Shown piece after piece: positions 34,549 to 45,502 of a stretch of DNA of 64,000 nucleotides; positions within the stretch are counted from its first letter, which is position 1; each line of letters begins with the position of its first letter. The DNA lies in the NCBI GenBank assembly GCA_029252045.1, contig JAQXCD010000031.1, positions 94,140 through 158,139 on the forward strand, in the 5' to 3' direction. The notes below the pieces were generated by a model that made no database searches, was not told where the DNA came from, and was given only the letters and a program-made list of their open reading frames with translations. Made by a program: the position numbers and the translations under genes. The stretch is from Sulfitobacter sp. GTDB lineage: Bacteria; Pseudomonadota; Alphaproteobacteria; Rhodobacterales; Rhodobacteraceae.

Positions 34549-35493
34549 AAACCCGACCAGTTGATCCACCAGATCGGCTCGCAACAGGCTGGCCGCAATC
34601 GCAGAGCCGCCTTCGGAGAACACCCGCGTCAGGCCGTACGATCCCAGCTGGCATAGCACATCTGCCATATCCAATTGCCTGCCGCGCAGGGCACAGGGCA
34701 GCATGACCGCCCCCATCCCCTTCCAAGCATCCACCAAAGACGCAGGCGCACCCGTGTCATGGCACAACAACAGCGGCACCATGCCCGCCGTTTGCGCCAG
34801 TTTACCATTTAGCGGGATATCCAGTCCGCGCGAGACAACAACACGCGCAGGCTGACGCACGATGCCCATCTCGCGCACATCAAGCGCCGGATTATCCGCG
34901 CGCGCCGTGCCGCCACCGACCATCACCGCATCATGGCGGCTGCGCATGGCGTGAACCATCCGGCGTGCGGGGGCTTGGGTGATCCACTTGCTTTCACCCG
35001 TGGCCGTTGCAATCCGTCCATCGAATGAATTTGCCAGCTTGAGCGTAACCATGGGGCGCCCCAGCTCGATCCGGCTCAGAAACCCCTGATGATCCTTGCG
35101 CGCCTCGGCCTCGAGCAAGCCGGTTTGCACCGCAATCCCTGCATCGCGCAGCATCGCAAAGCCTCGCCCCGCGACCCGCTCATCACTATCACCAAGCGCC
35201 ACCACCACCCGCGCCACACCCGCATCGATGAGCGCCTGCGCACAGGGCGGTGTCTGGCCGTGATGGGCACAGGGCTCCAGCGTGACATAAACCGTGGCGC
35301 CGCGTGCGGCATCACCCGCCTGCGCCAATGCCTGCACTTCGGCGTGGGGGCGGCCCGAAGGCGCAGTCCAACCGCGCCCGACGATCAAACCCTTGTGCAC
35401 AATCACACAGCCCACCGCAGGGTTGGGCCATGTGTTGCCCATCCCGCGCTGCCCTAAGGACAGCGCGAGGGCCATGTAACGGGTGTCACTCAC
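34399..35493 (-). CDS. ribD: Bifunctional deaminase/reductase RibD
   Basis: 364 residues. The N-terminal zinc deaminase is shown by HAEVQAL, then PCAHHGQTPPCAQALIDAG (catalytic Cys/His). The C-terminal reductase shows TLKLANSFDGRIATATGESK and VSRGLDIP, VFSEGGSAIAASLL. It performs riboflavin steps 2 and 3. Start is GTG at 35493, 7 bases after the nrdR stop with GGAGGG upstream; a longer ATG reading has no support. Its 3' end overlaps kpsC by 150 bp on the opposite strand. Confidence 0.92.
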   Translation of the reverse strand: MSDTRYMALALSLGQRGMGNTWPNPAVGCVIVHKGLIVGRGWTAPSGRPHAEVQALAQAGDAARGATVYVTLEPCAHHGQTPPCAQALIDAGVARVVVALGDSDERVAGRGFAMLRDAGIAVQTGLLEAEARKDHQGFLSRIELGRPMVTLKLANSFDGRIATATGESKWITQAPARRMVHAMRSRHDAVMVGGGTARADNPALDVREMGIVRQPARVVVSRGLDIPLNGKLAQTAGMVPLLLCHDTGAPASLVDAWKGMGAVMLPCALRGRQLDMADVLCQLGSYGLTRVFSEGGSAIAASLLRADLVDQLVGFSAGVVIGAEGLPAIGALGLARLGQAPRFDLVETAAVGPDIMHRWVRSRS

Positions 35494-35500
35494 CTTCGGG

Positions 35501-35968
35501 TTATCCCTCCGGTGGCGTATCAGGGCGAAGTTCCTGCACGAACTTGTCAAAGTCATCCGCCGCTTGGAAGTTCTTGTAAACGCTTGCAAACCGCACATAG
35601 GCAACGGTATCGATCCGCGCCAGCGCCTCCATCACGATCTCACCGATCTGTTTGGAGCCGATGTCCGTCTCACCCATGCTCTCCAACCTGCGCACAATGC
35701 CGCTGATCATCTGATCAATACGCTCTGGCTCGATCGGGCGTTTCTGCATGGAGATACGGATAGAGCGTTCCAGCTTGTCGCGGTCAAAATCCTCGCGCTT
35801 GCCGGATGTCTTTATGACCACCAGATCGCGTAGCTGCACGCGCTCGTAGGTGGTGAAACGGCCACCGCAGGCCGGACAAAACCGCCGCCGCCGGATGGAT
35901 ACATGATCCTCCGCAGGTCGGCTGTCTTTTACTTGAGTGTCGATATTTCCGCAAAACGGGCAGCGCAT
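35501..35968 (-). CDS. nrdR: Transcriptional repressor NrdR
   Basis: 155 residues. The N-terminal zinc ribbon has CPFCGN and [13 protein letters not shown]; the ATP-cone domain follows ([20 protein letters not shown], ...[39 protein letters not shown]). It represses ribonucleotide reductase genes when dATP is high. Its linkage to ribD is a standard alphaproteobacterial arrangement. Confidence 0.94.
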   Translation of the reverse strand: MRCPFCGNIDTQVKDSRPAEDHVSIRRRRFCPACGGRFTTYERVQLRDLVVIKTSGKREDFDRDKLERSIRISMQKRPIEPERIDQMISGIVRRLESMGETDIGSKQIGEIVMEALARIDTVAYVRFASVYKNFQAADDFDKFVQELRPDTPPEG

Positions 35969-36125
35969 AGGCTGTGTCCCCTTATTTCTGATCCGCCTCT
36001 ATTGTGGGATCACCGCCCCACTTATCCACAGGTATAGGGGAACCCATAGGTTTTGGGTAGTATAGAAATTCATCACAAGATGAGGGGTGTGGCCAGACAG
36101 TCGCGGGGCCGTCCGGCCATTTGAT

Positions 36126-36530
36126 CTAACGCGTACCGCCGGGCGACGGGCTCTTGTTGGAGCAGAAGCTGCGGGCATGTCCCACACTCAGGTTTGCACC
36201 TGCACTGCGCAGGGATAGTCCGGTGATAAGGACCGCAGAAGGCGTCAGATCTGCCGCATCAAGCGTAAAGTGGACCGGCCCGCGCTGTCCAAAACCGGGT
36301 GCCCGCCCCTCAGAGATATACAGACGGTCGGCACCGCCCGCGCCCTTGCTGCGTACGGCATAGTCGCCCACAGCACACCAGATGGCCCGTGCACCCTGCC
36401 CCGATCCCCCGTCAACAGCGAAACCTTGTGCTGCCGCAGTAACTTGAAGTCCGTTTTGAGCCTTGAATGTCTGTGCCGCCAGTGGCGTCGCCAAAAGCAC
36501 AGCAAGCGCTGTCATTGTCAAAATTCGCAT
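36126..36530 (-). CDS. Secreted Cys protein, paralogue A
   Basis: 134 residues. Signal peptide MRILTMTALAVLLATPLAA-Q. The mature part carries ARAIWCAVGDYAVRSKGAGG, RLYISEGRAPGFGQRGPVHF and a terminal ARSFCSNKS, so one Cys sits in a WCA motif and one in FC. The downstream neighbour on the same strand, paralogue B, has the same pattern. GAGGA lies 8 bases ahead of the ATG at 36530. Function unknown. A possible single disulfide and the tandem duplication are the visible facts. Confidence 0.72.
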   Translation of the reverse strand: MRILTMTALAVLLATPLAAQTFKAQNGLQVTAAAQGFAVDGGSGQGARAIWCAVGDYAVRSKGAGGADRLYISEGRAPGFGQRGPVHFTLDAADLTPSAVLITGLSLRSAGANLSVGHARSFCSNKSPSPGGTR

Positions 36531-36609
36531 GATTATATCCTCGTCCTGTGAAAGCTGTTGTGCCTTTTGCGGACACGCCGCATGTGGCGATCTGATCGTG
36601 CGGGTGAAC

Positions 36610-37020
36610 TCAGCGCAAAATGCCCAACTCATAGTCTTCAAACCGGCAGAACTGGAGCGCGTGATTTATCGGCAGACCGGCCCCCACTTGGGAGGTGCTG
36701 ATCGAGATCGACTGGAACGGGCCCTGCGGCAAGCTGTCTGGATTTGTGGTAAATACAACGGACTTTCGGCCTGCGACACTATTAGCAGCCCCGCGCCCCT
36801 TCAGGATGTAGATGCGCCCGCCCGCGCGTAACCGCGTCTCGGCGTAATCCGCAGCGGCGCACCACATGCCCCGCGGGCCATCGCCCGCCGCCTCAATCAC
36901 TTCAAATCTTGAGCCGTTCAGCGCAATAACATCAAGGTTATTTACCGCGCGATAGGCCTGCGCACCAGCAAAGGTCGGCAATGCCAAGGCTGCCACAGTT
37001 ACAAAAGCAAAGATCCGCAT
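36610..37020 (-). CDS. Secreted Cys protein, paralogue B
   Basis: 136 residues. Signal peptide MRIFAFVTVAALALPTFAGA-Q. The mature part reads GPRGMWCAAADYAETRLRAG, RIYILKGRGAANSVAGRKSV and ends HALQFCRFEDYELGILR. It is clearly related to paralogue A: shared W-C-A, Gly-rich centre and F-C near the end. It lies upstream of A on the minus strand, 79 bp apart, in tandem. No known domain recognised. Confidence 0.72.
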   Translation of the reverse strand: MRIFAFVTVAALALPTFAGAQAYRAVNNLDVIALNGSRFEVIEAAGDGPRGMWCAAADYAETRLRAGGRIYILKGRGAANSVAGRKSVVFTTNPDSLPQGPFQSISISTSQVGAGLPINHALQFCRFEDYELGILR

Positions 37021-37116
37021 GGATCGGTCTCCTCTAGGTTTGAGATATAGATAGGTGCAATGCTGTTCACATCAAACTCAAAGCACCGTGATGAAGCGAA
37101 ACGGGTGCCAGCACAG

Positions 37117-37151
37117 AAAAACCCCGCCCGCACAAAGGTGCAGACGGGGCT
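37117..37151 (-). terminator. Terminator after rpoD
   Basis: On the minus strand GCCCCGTCTGCACC pairs with GTGCGGGCGGGG-like sequence and is followed by TTTTTCT. It lies 20 bases past the rpoD stop. Confidence 0.8.
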
Positions 37152-37171
37152 CATTTTTCAAACGGCGCAGT

Positions 37172-39151
<1,980 letters not shown>

Positions 39152-39323
39152 CAAGAATTCCTCTGCGTCCATGCGCGAATCACTGGTCAGTGATTCGGTT
39201 TTTCGAATCATGCGGGGTTTGAGGTGATTCTTAAACCCGACATCCTTATTTTTCCGCTAAATGCGGTGATTTGGTTACCACGGCGCCACATTCGCCGCCT
39301 TCAGGTCACCCTTTACGCACCGG

Positions 39324-41306
39324 CTAGTTCTTTTTCCCGCCTTTGGAGAAGTCGATCTGGTCAAAGAAGCTCCGGCTTTTGGCAACTTCTTCGCGATCCA
39401 GCCGCGCTCCGTTGTCCGCGATAACATATTCCGCTTTGTCTTCCTGACCAGAGCGCTGTGCACGATCCGCCGCTTTTGCGGCCTCCGCCAGCCGCCATGT
39501 CAGCCCCTCATCCGCCTCGCCTGTCAGATCGTCTGCCGCATCGTTTACTTCTTCCTTGAGGCCACGAACAGCTTCGAGCTTCGCCAGTTCTTCGGCGATG
39601 GTCATCGTTGTGATTTCGGTGTCACCGGGTTTGCGAATACAGGGTGTGATAGCCACATGGCGTTGCGACATCAGGTTTTCAAGGGCATCGGGGCCCAAAC
39701 TATCTGCAATCGCGTTGCGCAGCACTTGGCGCCCGTCCAACGCGTGGCGCAGCACCAGATCGCGCAAGCGGGCGTGATCGCCATCCAGACAGGCCATCGC
39801 CTCCAGCCCTCTCTCGAACGGCTCGACCGCTTCGGGGCAACTGATACAAGCGGCAAGGATCACCGCTTCGCGCAGATGATCCGTGGCGCGTGCATCTGCC
39901 GCTGTGGCGAGAACGGAGGATTTGGCCCCTGCCGAGGGGCCTTGCGGTGCTTTGTTACCCCAGGGCTGGCCCCATTGTGACGGGTGCCGCCGCGCGCCAT
40001 GCTGCGGCTTGCCCGCAGGTTTTGCGCGGAACAACTGCCAACGCATGTCCTTGATGGCTTGGCCATAATGGCTGCGAATGCTGGGGTCTTTGATCAGCAT
40101 GATCTTTTCGCGCAGCGACTTATCCAGTGCCGCCTTACGCTCGGGACTGTCAAAGTTCTTGCCCTCAACCTCGCGGCTCCACAGCAGCTGCACCATCGGC
40201 ACTGCCGCATCCAGCAGCTTTTGCACTGCCGCAGGGCCGGAAGATTTCAGCAGATCGTCAGGGTCCTGCCCCTCCGGCATCATCGCAAAGCGCAAAGACC
40301 GCCCCGCCTCCAGCAGCGGCAGCGCCAGATCAATCAGCCGCAGCGCCGCGCGTTGGCCCGCGGCATCGCCGTCCAGTGTGATGATCGGTTCGTCACTGAT
40401 ACGCCACAGCATGGCCAGTTGGTTTTCCGTAATGGCCGTCCCCAAGGGCGCCACAGACGCACCAAATCCGGCCTCTGACAGCGCAATCACATCCATATAG
40501 CCTTCTGCCACCAGCAAGGGCTGCCCCTTGCCCGCAGCCACGCGCGCATCCTTGACGTTGTAGAGACTGCGGCCTTTATCAAACAGCTCCGTCTCGGGAG
40601 AGTTGAGGTATTTCGCCTTATCGTCGGGGTCCATCGCACGCCCCCCGAAGGCAATACAGCGGCCCCGCGCATCGCGGATCGGATACATGATCCGGCCCCG
40701 GAACGTGTCATAGGGCTTGCCGCCCTTGGTGGAGGGTTTGGCCAAGCCCGCCCCGATGATCAACTCATCGGCGATGTCCTTACCCTTGAGCGCGTCCCAC
40801 AACCCCTGCCAGCTGTCGGGTGCAAAGCCGATTTCCCAGCGGTCGCAGACCAATTGGGATAGCCCCCGCCGCTCAAGATAATCGCGTGCAGCCGTGGCGC
40901 CGCCCGTGCGCAGTTGCAGACGGAACCACTTGACCGCAAGTTCCATCACATCCGCAAGCTCGGTCCGCTTATCCGCCTTTTCAACCGCGCGCGGATCACG
41001 CTCTGGCATCGGCATGCCAGCCTCACCCGCCAGAATCTCGACGGCCTCCATAAAGCTCACGTTTTCCGTCTCGCGGATGAAGGAAATTGCATCGCCTTTG
41101 GCGTGACAGCCAAAACAGTAATAGAACCCCTTGCGGTCATCGACATGGAAACTGGCGGATTTCTCCTGATGGAAAGGGCAAGGCGCCCACATGTCACCCT
41201 TGCCCTGATTGGACTTGCGCGCATCCCACATGACTTTGCGGCCCACAACCTGTGACAGGCTGGAGCGTGTGCGCAATTCATCAAGGAAGCCGGGTGGAAG
41301 GGACAT
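39324..41306 (-). CDS. dnaG: DNA primase
   Basis: 660 residues. Zinc-binding domain CPFHQEKSASFHVDDRKGFY then YCFGCHAKGDAISF, followed by the Toprim core LLVAEGYMDVIALSEAGF and ITLDGDAAGQRAALRLIDLA. The DnaB-binding C-terminal region is weakly conserved. Synthesises RNA primers for replication. 172 bp before rpoD on the same strand. Confidence 0.95.
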   Translation of the reverse strand: MSLPPGFLDELRTRSSLSQVVGRKVMWDARKSNQGKGDMWAPCPFHQEKSASFHVDDRKGFYYCFGCHAKGDAISFIRETENVSFMEAVEILAGEAGMPMPERDPRAVEKADKRTELADVMELAVKWFRLQLRTGGATAARDYLERRGLSQLVCDRWEIGFAPDSWQGLWDALKGKDIADELIIGAGLAKPSTKGGKPYDTFRGRIMYPIRDARGRCIAFGGRAMDPDDKAKYLNSPETELFDKGRSLYNVKDARVAAGKGQPLLVAEGYMDVIALSEAGFGASVAPLGTAITENQLAMLWRISDEPIITLDGDAAGQRAALRLIDLALPLLEAGRSLRFAMMPEGQDPDDLLKSSGPAAVQKLLDAAVPMVQLLWSREVEGKNFDSPERKAALDKSLREKIMLIKDPSIRSHYGQAIKDMRWQLFRAKPAGKPQHGARRHPSQWGQPWGNKAPQGPSAGAKSSVLATAADARATDHLREAVILAACISCPEAVEPFERGLEAMACLDGDHARLRDLVLRHALDGRQVLRNAIADSLGPDALENLMSQRHVAITPCIRKPGDTEITTMTIAEELAKLEAVRGLKEEVNDAADDLTGEADEGLTWRLAEAAKAADRAQRSGQEDKAEYVIADNGARLDREEVAKSRSFFDQIDFSKGGKKN

Positions 41307-41365
41307 ACCTCACATATGGGCAGGCGGCAGCCAGAGTCCAGAAGCCCGCCCGAAAATGAGGACGC

Positions 41366-41668
41366 TTATTGCGTCAGGCACAGCTCTTGCCATGCGGCGG
41401 ACAGATCAGCGGTTTTCACATCAGCCATCGGCATCCCGTAAATCCAAGGGGCCACCAGCGGCACAACAGCGTTATACTTTTCAGGCCATTCTGGGGCGGT
41501 CTCGGCGATATGCTCGACGACTTTCCGCTCGCCCACACGCGCAACGCGTGCTGCCTGTACAGCAGCCACCACATCCCCCTGATAGCCACAGTCTTTTTCC
41601 TTGGCCGCATCCGCAAACGCAGGCGAAGCAGCAGCCACACATAAAACAGCACTCAATACACGGATCAT
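41366..41668 (-). CDS. Small periplasmic hypothetical protein
   Basis: 100 residues with a signal peptide (MIRVLSAVLCVAAASPAFA-D). The mature part has two Cys (AKEKDCGYQGDVVAAVQAAR and AWQELCLTQ), giving room for one disulfide, and an Ala/Val-rich helical middle. No family recognised. It follows soxG on the same strand with a 33-bp gap and may be co-transcribed with the sarcosine oxidase genes. Confidence 0.68.
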   Translation of the reverse strand: MIRVLSAVLCVAAASPAFADAAKEKDCGYQGDVVAAVQAARVARVGERKVVEHIAETAPEWPEKYNAVVPLVAPWIYGMPMADVKTADLSAAWQELCLTQ

Positions 41669-41701
41669 AACACACTCCAGAACAACAGATTTGCGCGCAT
41701 C

Positions 41702-42238
41702 TTATCCGCGCGCAGCAACAGCTTCCAGTGCAGTCGTCAATTCGTGAACCAGCGTGACCGCCATTGAGCGGAAAACCGCAATCATAAACGTGTCTTCTTC
41801 TGTGCGGGTGATGCTGGCGTTCATGTGCCCCAGCTGGCTGCGTACAGTCGCACCCACCGGAAACGCGCGCAGGCGCATGTCAACCGGCACCAACCGGGCC
41901 AAGACATCCGCGCCCCCCGCCCCTGTTAGCGCAACAACGGCCCAAGCATCTGATTGATCCACCACAGCCGCATAGGCCCCTAAATTTGGGTCTGGAACGG
42001 CACCCAGCAAAAATCCCTCACCCTGCCCCATCCAGACCAAGCGGTGCCCCGCATCGCCCGTTGTTTGCCCCGGTGCCGGAAACGGCAAACCAATTGCACG
42101 GTCTATTGCGGCGCGCGCAGCCCCTTCAAAAGGCGTGACAGATGTAATTTGCCCCACATCAATCTCGGACACAGTCAGCCCACCGATGCTGACCGGCAAC
42201 AGCCCAGCACAGGGGCTTATTCGCTCCAGTTTACCCAC
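41702..42238 (-). CDS. soxG: Sarcosine oxidase gamma subunit
   Basis: 178 residues. GTG start at 42238 inside the soxA stop (8-bp overlap) with GGAGG 8 bases upstream. Typical gamma-subunit body (GQTTGDAGHRLVWMGQGEGF, DAWAVVALTGAGGADVLARL, AFPVGATVRSQLGHMNASI). It helps form the heterotetramer that demethylates sarcosine to glycine using FAD/FMN, with folate taking the one-carbon unit. Confidence 0.9.
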   Translation of the reverse strand: MGKLERISPCAGLLPVSIGGLTVSEIDVGQITSVTPFEGAARAAIDRAIGLPFPAPGQTTGDAGHRLVWMGQGEGFLLGAVPDPNLGAYAAVVDQSDAWAVVALTGAGGADVLARLVPVDMRLRAFPVGATVRSQLGHMNASITRTEEDTFMIAVFRSMAVTLVHELTTALEAVAARG

Positions 42239-45152
42239 GCAAACGTCCTCCTTCGGGATCCACAAAGACGGGGCTGCAAATTTCAACCTCAACCGTCAGG
42301 TCGCGCACATGGTCGCGCACGATCATCCGCTCACCCATCCGCGCGGGCCCGTTTTTCACAAAACCTAGGCCAATCATCGTACCCATATCAGGCGAATAAC
42401 ACACAGAGGTCACATAGCCCTGATCATTGGCATGCACATGCGCCGCACCGGTCTCAAAGATATGCGCACCCGCACTCAATTGCTTGACCGCGCCCACAGG
42501 CCGCAAGCCGACCAACCGCTCGCGCATCGGGTCTACCAGGCCGTCGCGGGCCGCCATCACCTTGCCGATACAGTCCTTCTTGTCCGAGACCATCCGCTCC
42601 ATACAGACATCAAAGGCCGTCACACGCCCATGGATCTCCGAATGGGTAATATGCCCCTTCTCGATCCGCAGCACATTAAGCGCCTCCATCCCGTAGGCGC
42701 CGCCTTCCTTCGCTTCTGCACGGCGGACAAGCTCCGCAAACAACGCCGCACCATAGCGCGCGGGGACAGCCACCTCATAGGCATGCTCGCCCGAGAAGCT
42801 GATGCGGAACAGCCGTCCCGCGACGCCCATCACGCCAACCTCACCACAAGCCATAAACGGCCAGCTGTCATTATCGACAGGTGTATCCAGCACACCGTTC
42901 AGCAATTCAAGCGACTTTGGCCCCGCAACTGCAAACTGCGCCCACTGCTCGGTCACAGAGGTGAATGCCACCGCCCAATCAGGGTGCAGCGCCTGTGTCA
43001 CAAACTCCAGATGGCGCATCACTTCGCCCGCCGCCGCCGTGGTCGTCGTCATTACAAAATGCTCAGGCCCCATGCGTGCGCAAGTGCCGTCATCCATCAC
43101 CGTGCCATCCTCGCGCAGCATCAGGCCATAGCGCACGCGGCCCACTTTGAGCGTCGAGAACATACCGGTATAGACAAAATCCAGCAGCTTGCCCGCGTCC
43201 GGCCCCTGAATGTCGATCTTACCCAGCGTGCTGACGTCACAGACACCCACCGTCTGGCGGACATATCCAACCTCACGGTCACATGACTGGCGCCAAGTGG
43301 TTTCACCCGCGCGCGGGAAATAGCTGGGCCTGTACCACAGCCCCGCCTCGATCATCGGCGCGCCCATCTCGATGGTCTGCTGATGCGAGGTCGTAAAGCG
43401 TTGCGGGGCAAAGCCCTTCCCCTGCGCGCCCGCCCCCAGTGCTGCAATCGCAATCGGCGAATAGGGAGGACGGAAGGTGGTTGTACCCGTCTCCGGTATC
43501 CCCCGCCCCGTGGCATCAGCCAACACCGCCAGCGCGCCCACATTCGAATTCTTACCCTGATCCGTGGCCATGCCTTGGGTGGTGTAACGCTTCATATGCT
43601 CGACCGAGCGGAAGTTCTCGACTGCCGCCTGCTTGACGTCCTTCACGCTCACATCGTTCTGGAAATCCAACCATGCGCGGCCTTTACCCGCAACTGCCCA
43701 AAGCGGGGACAGACGATAGGCCCGATCCTCTGCCTCAGGCAACGCGGGGGCCGTCGCCTCGCCTCCCAACGCCTCAACCGCACGCGACGCTGCCGCTGCC
43801 CCCTCAGCCAGACAAGCCGCTGTCGAGAACGCGCCATTGCACGCCCCCGCAGCCTCCAGCCCGGGTACCATATCCGGCACGGGCACAAAGGCCGCGATAT
43901 CTTCACGCCATGCAGGCCGCCCGTTCATATGACAGGTCAAATGCACCGTCGGGTTCCAGCCGCCGGACACCGCAAGACAATCTGCTGCAATATCAATCTG
44001 CGCATCACCCTGCCGGACCTTGATACCCGTCAGCCCCAGCCGCCCGCTTGAGCCACAAACCTGCGCGCCCAAATGCACCGGATATGGCACATCACCCACC
44101 TCTGCATCCGCGCGGCTGTCAATCAACGCCGCCACAGCCACACCAGCGGCATGCAAATCCCGCGCCGTGCGGTGGGCGTCATCGTTGTTGCCAAACACAG
44201 CGACCAACTTGCCCGCAGTAACGCCCCAACGGTTCAGATAGGCACGCACGGCACCCGCCATCATAATCCCGGGACGGTCGTTATTCTCGAATGCAATGGG
44301 CCGCTCTAACGCGCCCGCACATAGAACCGCACGGCGCGCCGTGATCCGCCAGAAACACTCAAGCGGTGCTGCACTGCGCGGCACATGATGCGTCACCCGC
44401 TCCAGCGCGCCGTAAACACCACCATCATAGGCTCCAGTCACCGTCGTGCGCGTCATCAGGCGCACATTGGGCATCGCCGCCAATCGGGCCACTTGCGCTG
44501 CGGCCCAATCCGCCGCCGTCCCACCGCCAATATCCTCAATCTCCGCCAACAGACGCCCGCCCATGGCGGTATCCTCATCGCACAAGATCACATCGAGGCC
44601 AGCATCCGCCGCGACTGTCGCTGCCATCAAACCCGCAGGCCCGCTGCCAACCACCAGCAAATCGCAAAACGCAAACGCGCGGTCATAAGTATCAGCGTTA
44701 TGCTGCCCGCTCAGACTGCCCAAACCGGCCGCTCGGCGAATAACCGGCTCATACAACTTTTCCCAGAATGCCTTGGGCCACATAAACGTCTTGTAATAAA
44801 ATCCCGCTCCCAGAAAGGGCGCCGCCAGATCATTCACCGCCATCACATCGAACTTCAGCGAGGGCCACGCGGACTGCGAGCGCACCTCCAGACCTTCGTA
44901 AATCTCTTGAACCGTTGCCCGCACATTCGGCTCGGACCGCGCACCTGTGCCAATTGTCACCAAGGCATTCGGCTCTTCCGACCCTGCGGAAAACACACCG
45001 CGCGGGCGGTGATACTTGAACGACCGCCCCATCAGACGGACCCCATTGGCCAACAGCGCCGAAGCAACTGTGTCTCCCGCGCGGCCGGTATAGGCGACCC
45101 CGTCAAACCGGAAACCTATCTGCGCGCCAAGCCCTTTTTCAGATACCCTCAT
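42231..45152 (-). CDS. soxA: Sarcosine oxidase alpha subunit
   Basis: 973 residues. N-terminal 2Fe-2S-like fold without the Cys ligands (DTVASALLANGVRLMGRSFK), then a dinucleotide-binding region (LLVVGSGPAGLMAATVAADA) and, from about residue 600, an aminomethyltransferase-like folate domain (VCDVSTLGKIDIQGPDAGKL, FSGEHAYEVAVPARYGAALF). This is the subunit that binds NAD and tetrahydrofolate. Overlaps soxD by 4 bases and soxG by 8, giving tight coupling. Confidence 0.95.
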   Translation of the reverse strand: MRVSEKGLGAQIGFRFDGVAYTGRAGDTVASALLANGVRLMGRSFKYHRPRGVFSAGSEEPNALVTIGTGARSEPNVRATVQEIYEGLEVRSQSAWPSLKFDVMAVNDLAAPFLGAGFYYKTFMWPKAFWEKLYEPVIRRAAGLGSLSGQHNADTYDRAFAFCDLLVVGSGPAGLMAATVAADAGLDVILCDEDTAMGGRLLAEIEDIGGGTAADWAAAQVARLAAMPNVRLMTRTTVTGAYDGGVYGALERVTHHVPRSAAPLECFWRITARRAVLCAGALERPIAFENNDRPGIMMAGAVRAYLNRWGVTAGKLVAVFGNNDDAHRTARDLHAAGVAVAALIDSRADAEVGDVPYPVHLGAQVCGSSGRLGLTGIKVRQGDAQIDIAADCLAVSGGWNPTVHLTCHMNGRPAWREDIAAFVPVPDMVPGLEAAGACNGAFSTAACLAEGAAAASRAVEALGGEATAPALPEAEDRAYRLSPLWAVAGKGRAWLDFQNDVSVKDVKQAAVENFRSVEHMKRYTTQGMATDQGKNSNVGALAVLADATGRGIPETGTTTFRPPYSPIAIAALGAGAQGKGFAPQRFTTSHQQTIEMGAPMIEAGLWYRPSYFPRAGETTWRQSCDREVGYVRQTVGVCDVSTLGKIDIQGPDAGKLLDFVYTGMFSTLKVGRVRYGLMLREDGTVMDDGTCARMGPEHFVMTTTTAAAGEVMRHLEFVTQALHPDWAVAFTSVTEQWAQFAVAGPKSLELLNGVLDTPVDNDSWPFMACGEVGVMGVAGRLFRISFSGEHAYEVAVPARYGAALFAELVRRAEAKEGGAYGMEALNVLRIEKGHITHSEIHGRVTAFDVCMERMVSDKKDCIGKVMAARDGLVDPMRERLVGLRPVGAVKQLSAGAHIFETGAAHVHANDQGYVTSVCYSPDMGTMIGLGFVKNGPARMGERMIVRDHVRDLTVEVEICSPVFVDPEGGRLRG

Positions 45153-45424
45153 GCGCCCATGCTCCGCTTCACGTCAGCGGCGAGCGCCGTCTCATAGACT
45201 TCATGGGTCACTGTATTACGCACAACCACAATCCACGCACCGCAACCCGCCTCATGCTGCCACAAATCATGCGTCTTGCCCGCAGGGTTCTCGCGCAGAT
45301 GCACATACTCGTCCCACGCCTGCGCACCCGCATCACGCCCAGGCCGCGCCAAGGCCACCGCAGCCCCCTTGTAATAAAACTCGCGGCGGTCCCGCTCCCC
45401 ACATAAAGGACAGTTAATTCTCAC
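45149..45424 (-). CDS. soxD: Sarcosine oxidase delta subunit
   Basis: 91 residues. Zinc-binding RINCPLCGERDRREFYYKG with two Cys, and C-terminal DLWQHEAGCGAWIVVVRNTV, the usual delta pattern. GTG start at 45424 has GGAGG 7 bases upstream; a TTG two codons earlier is a weaker choice. Sits between soxB and soxA as in other heterotetrameric sarcosine oxidases. Confidence 0.92.
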   Translation of the reverse strand: MRINCPLCGERDRREFYYKGAAVALARPGRDAGAQAWDEYVHLRENPAGKTHDLWQHEAGCGAWIVVVRNTVTHEVYETALAADVKRSMGA

Positions 45425-45502
45425 GACCAAACCTCCGGAACAACGCGCAGCCCCAACTTCATTGTGCCCATAAACTCAATCCCGCAGCCTGCCACGAGCA
45501 CC

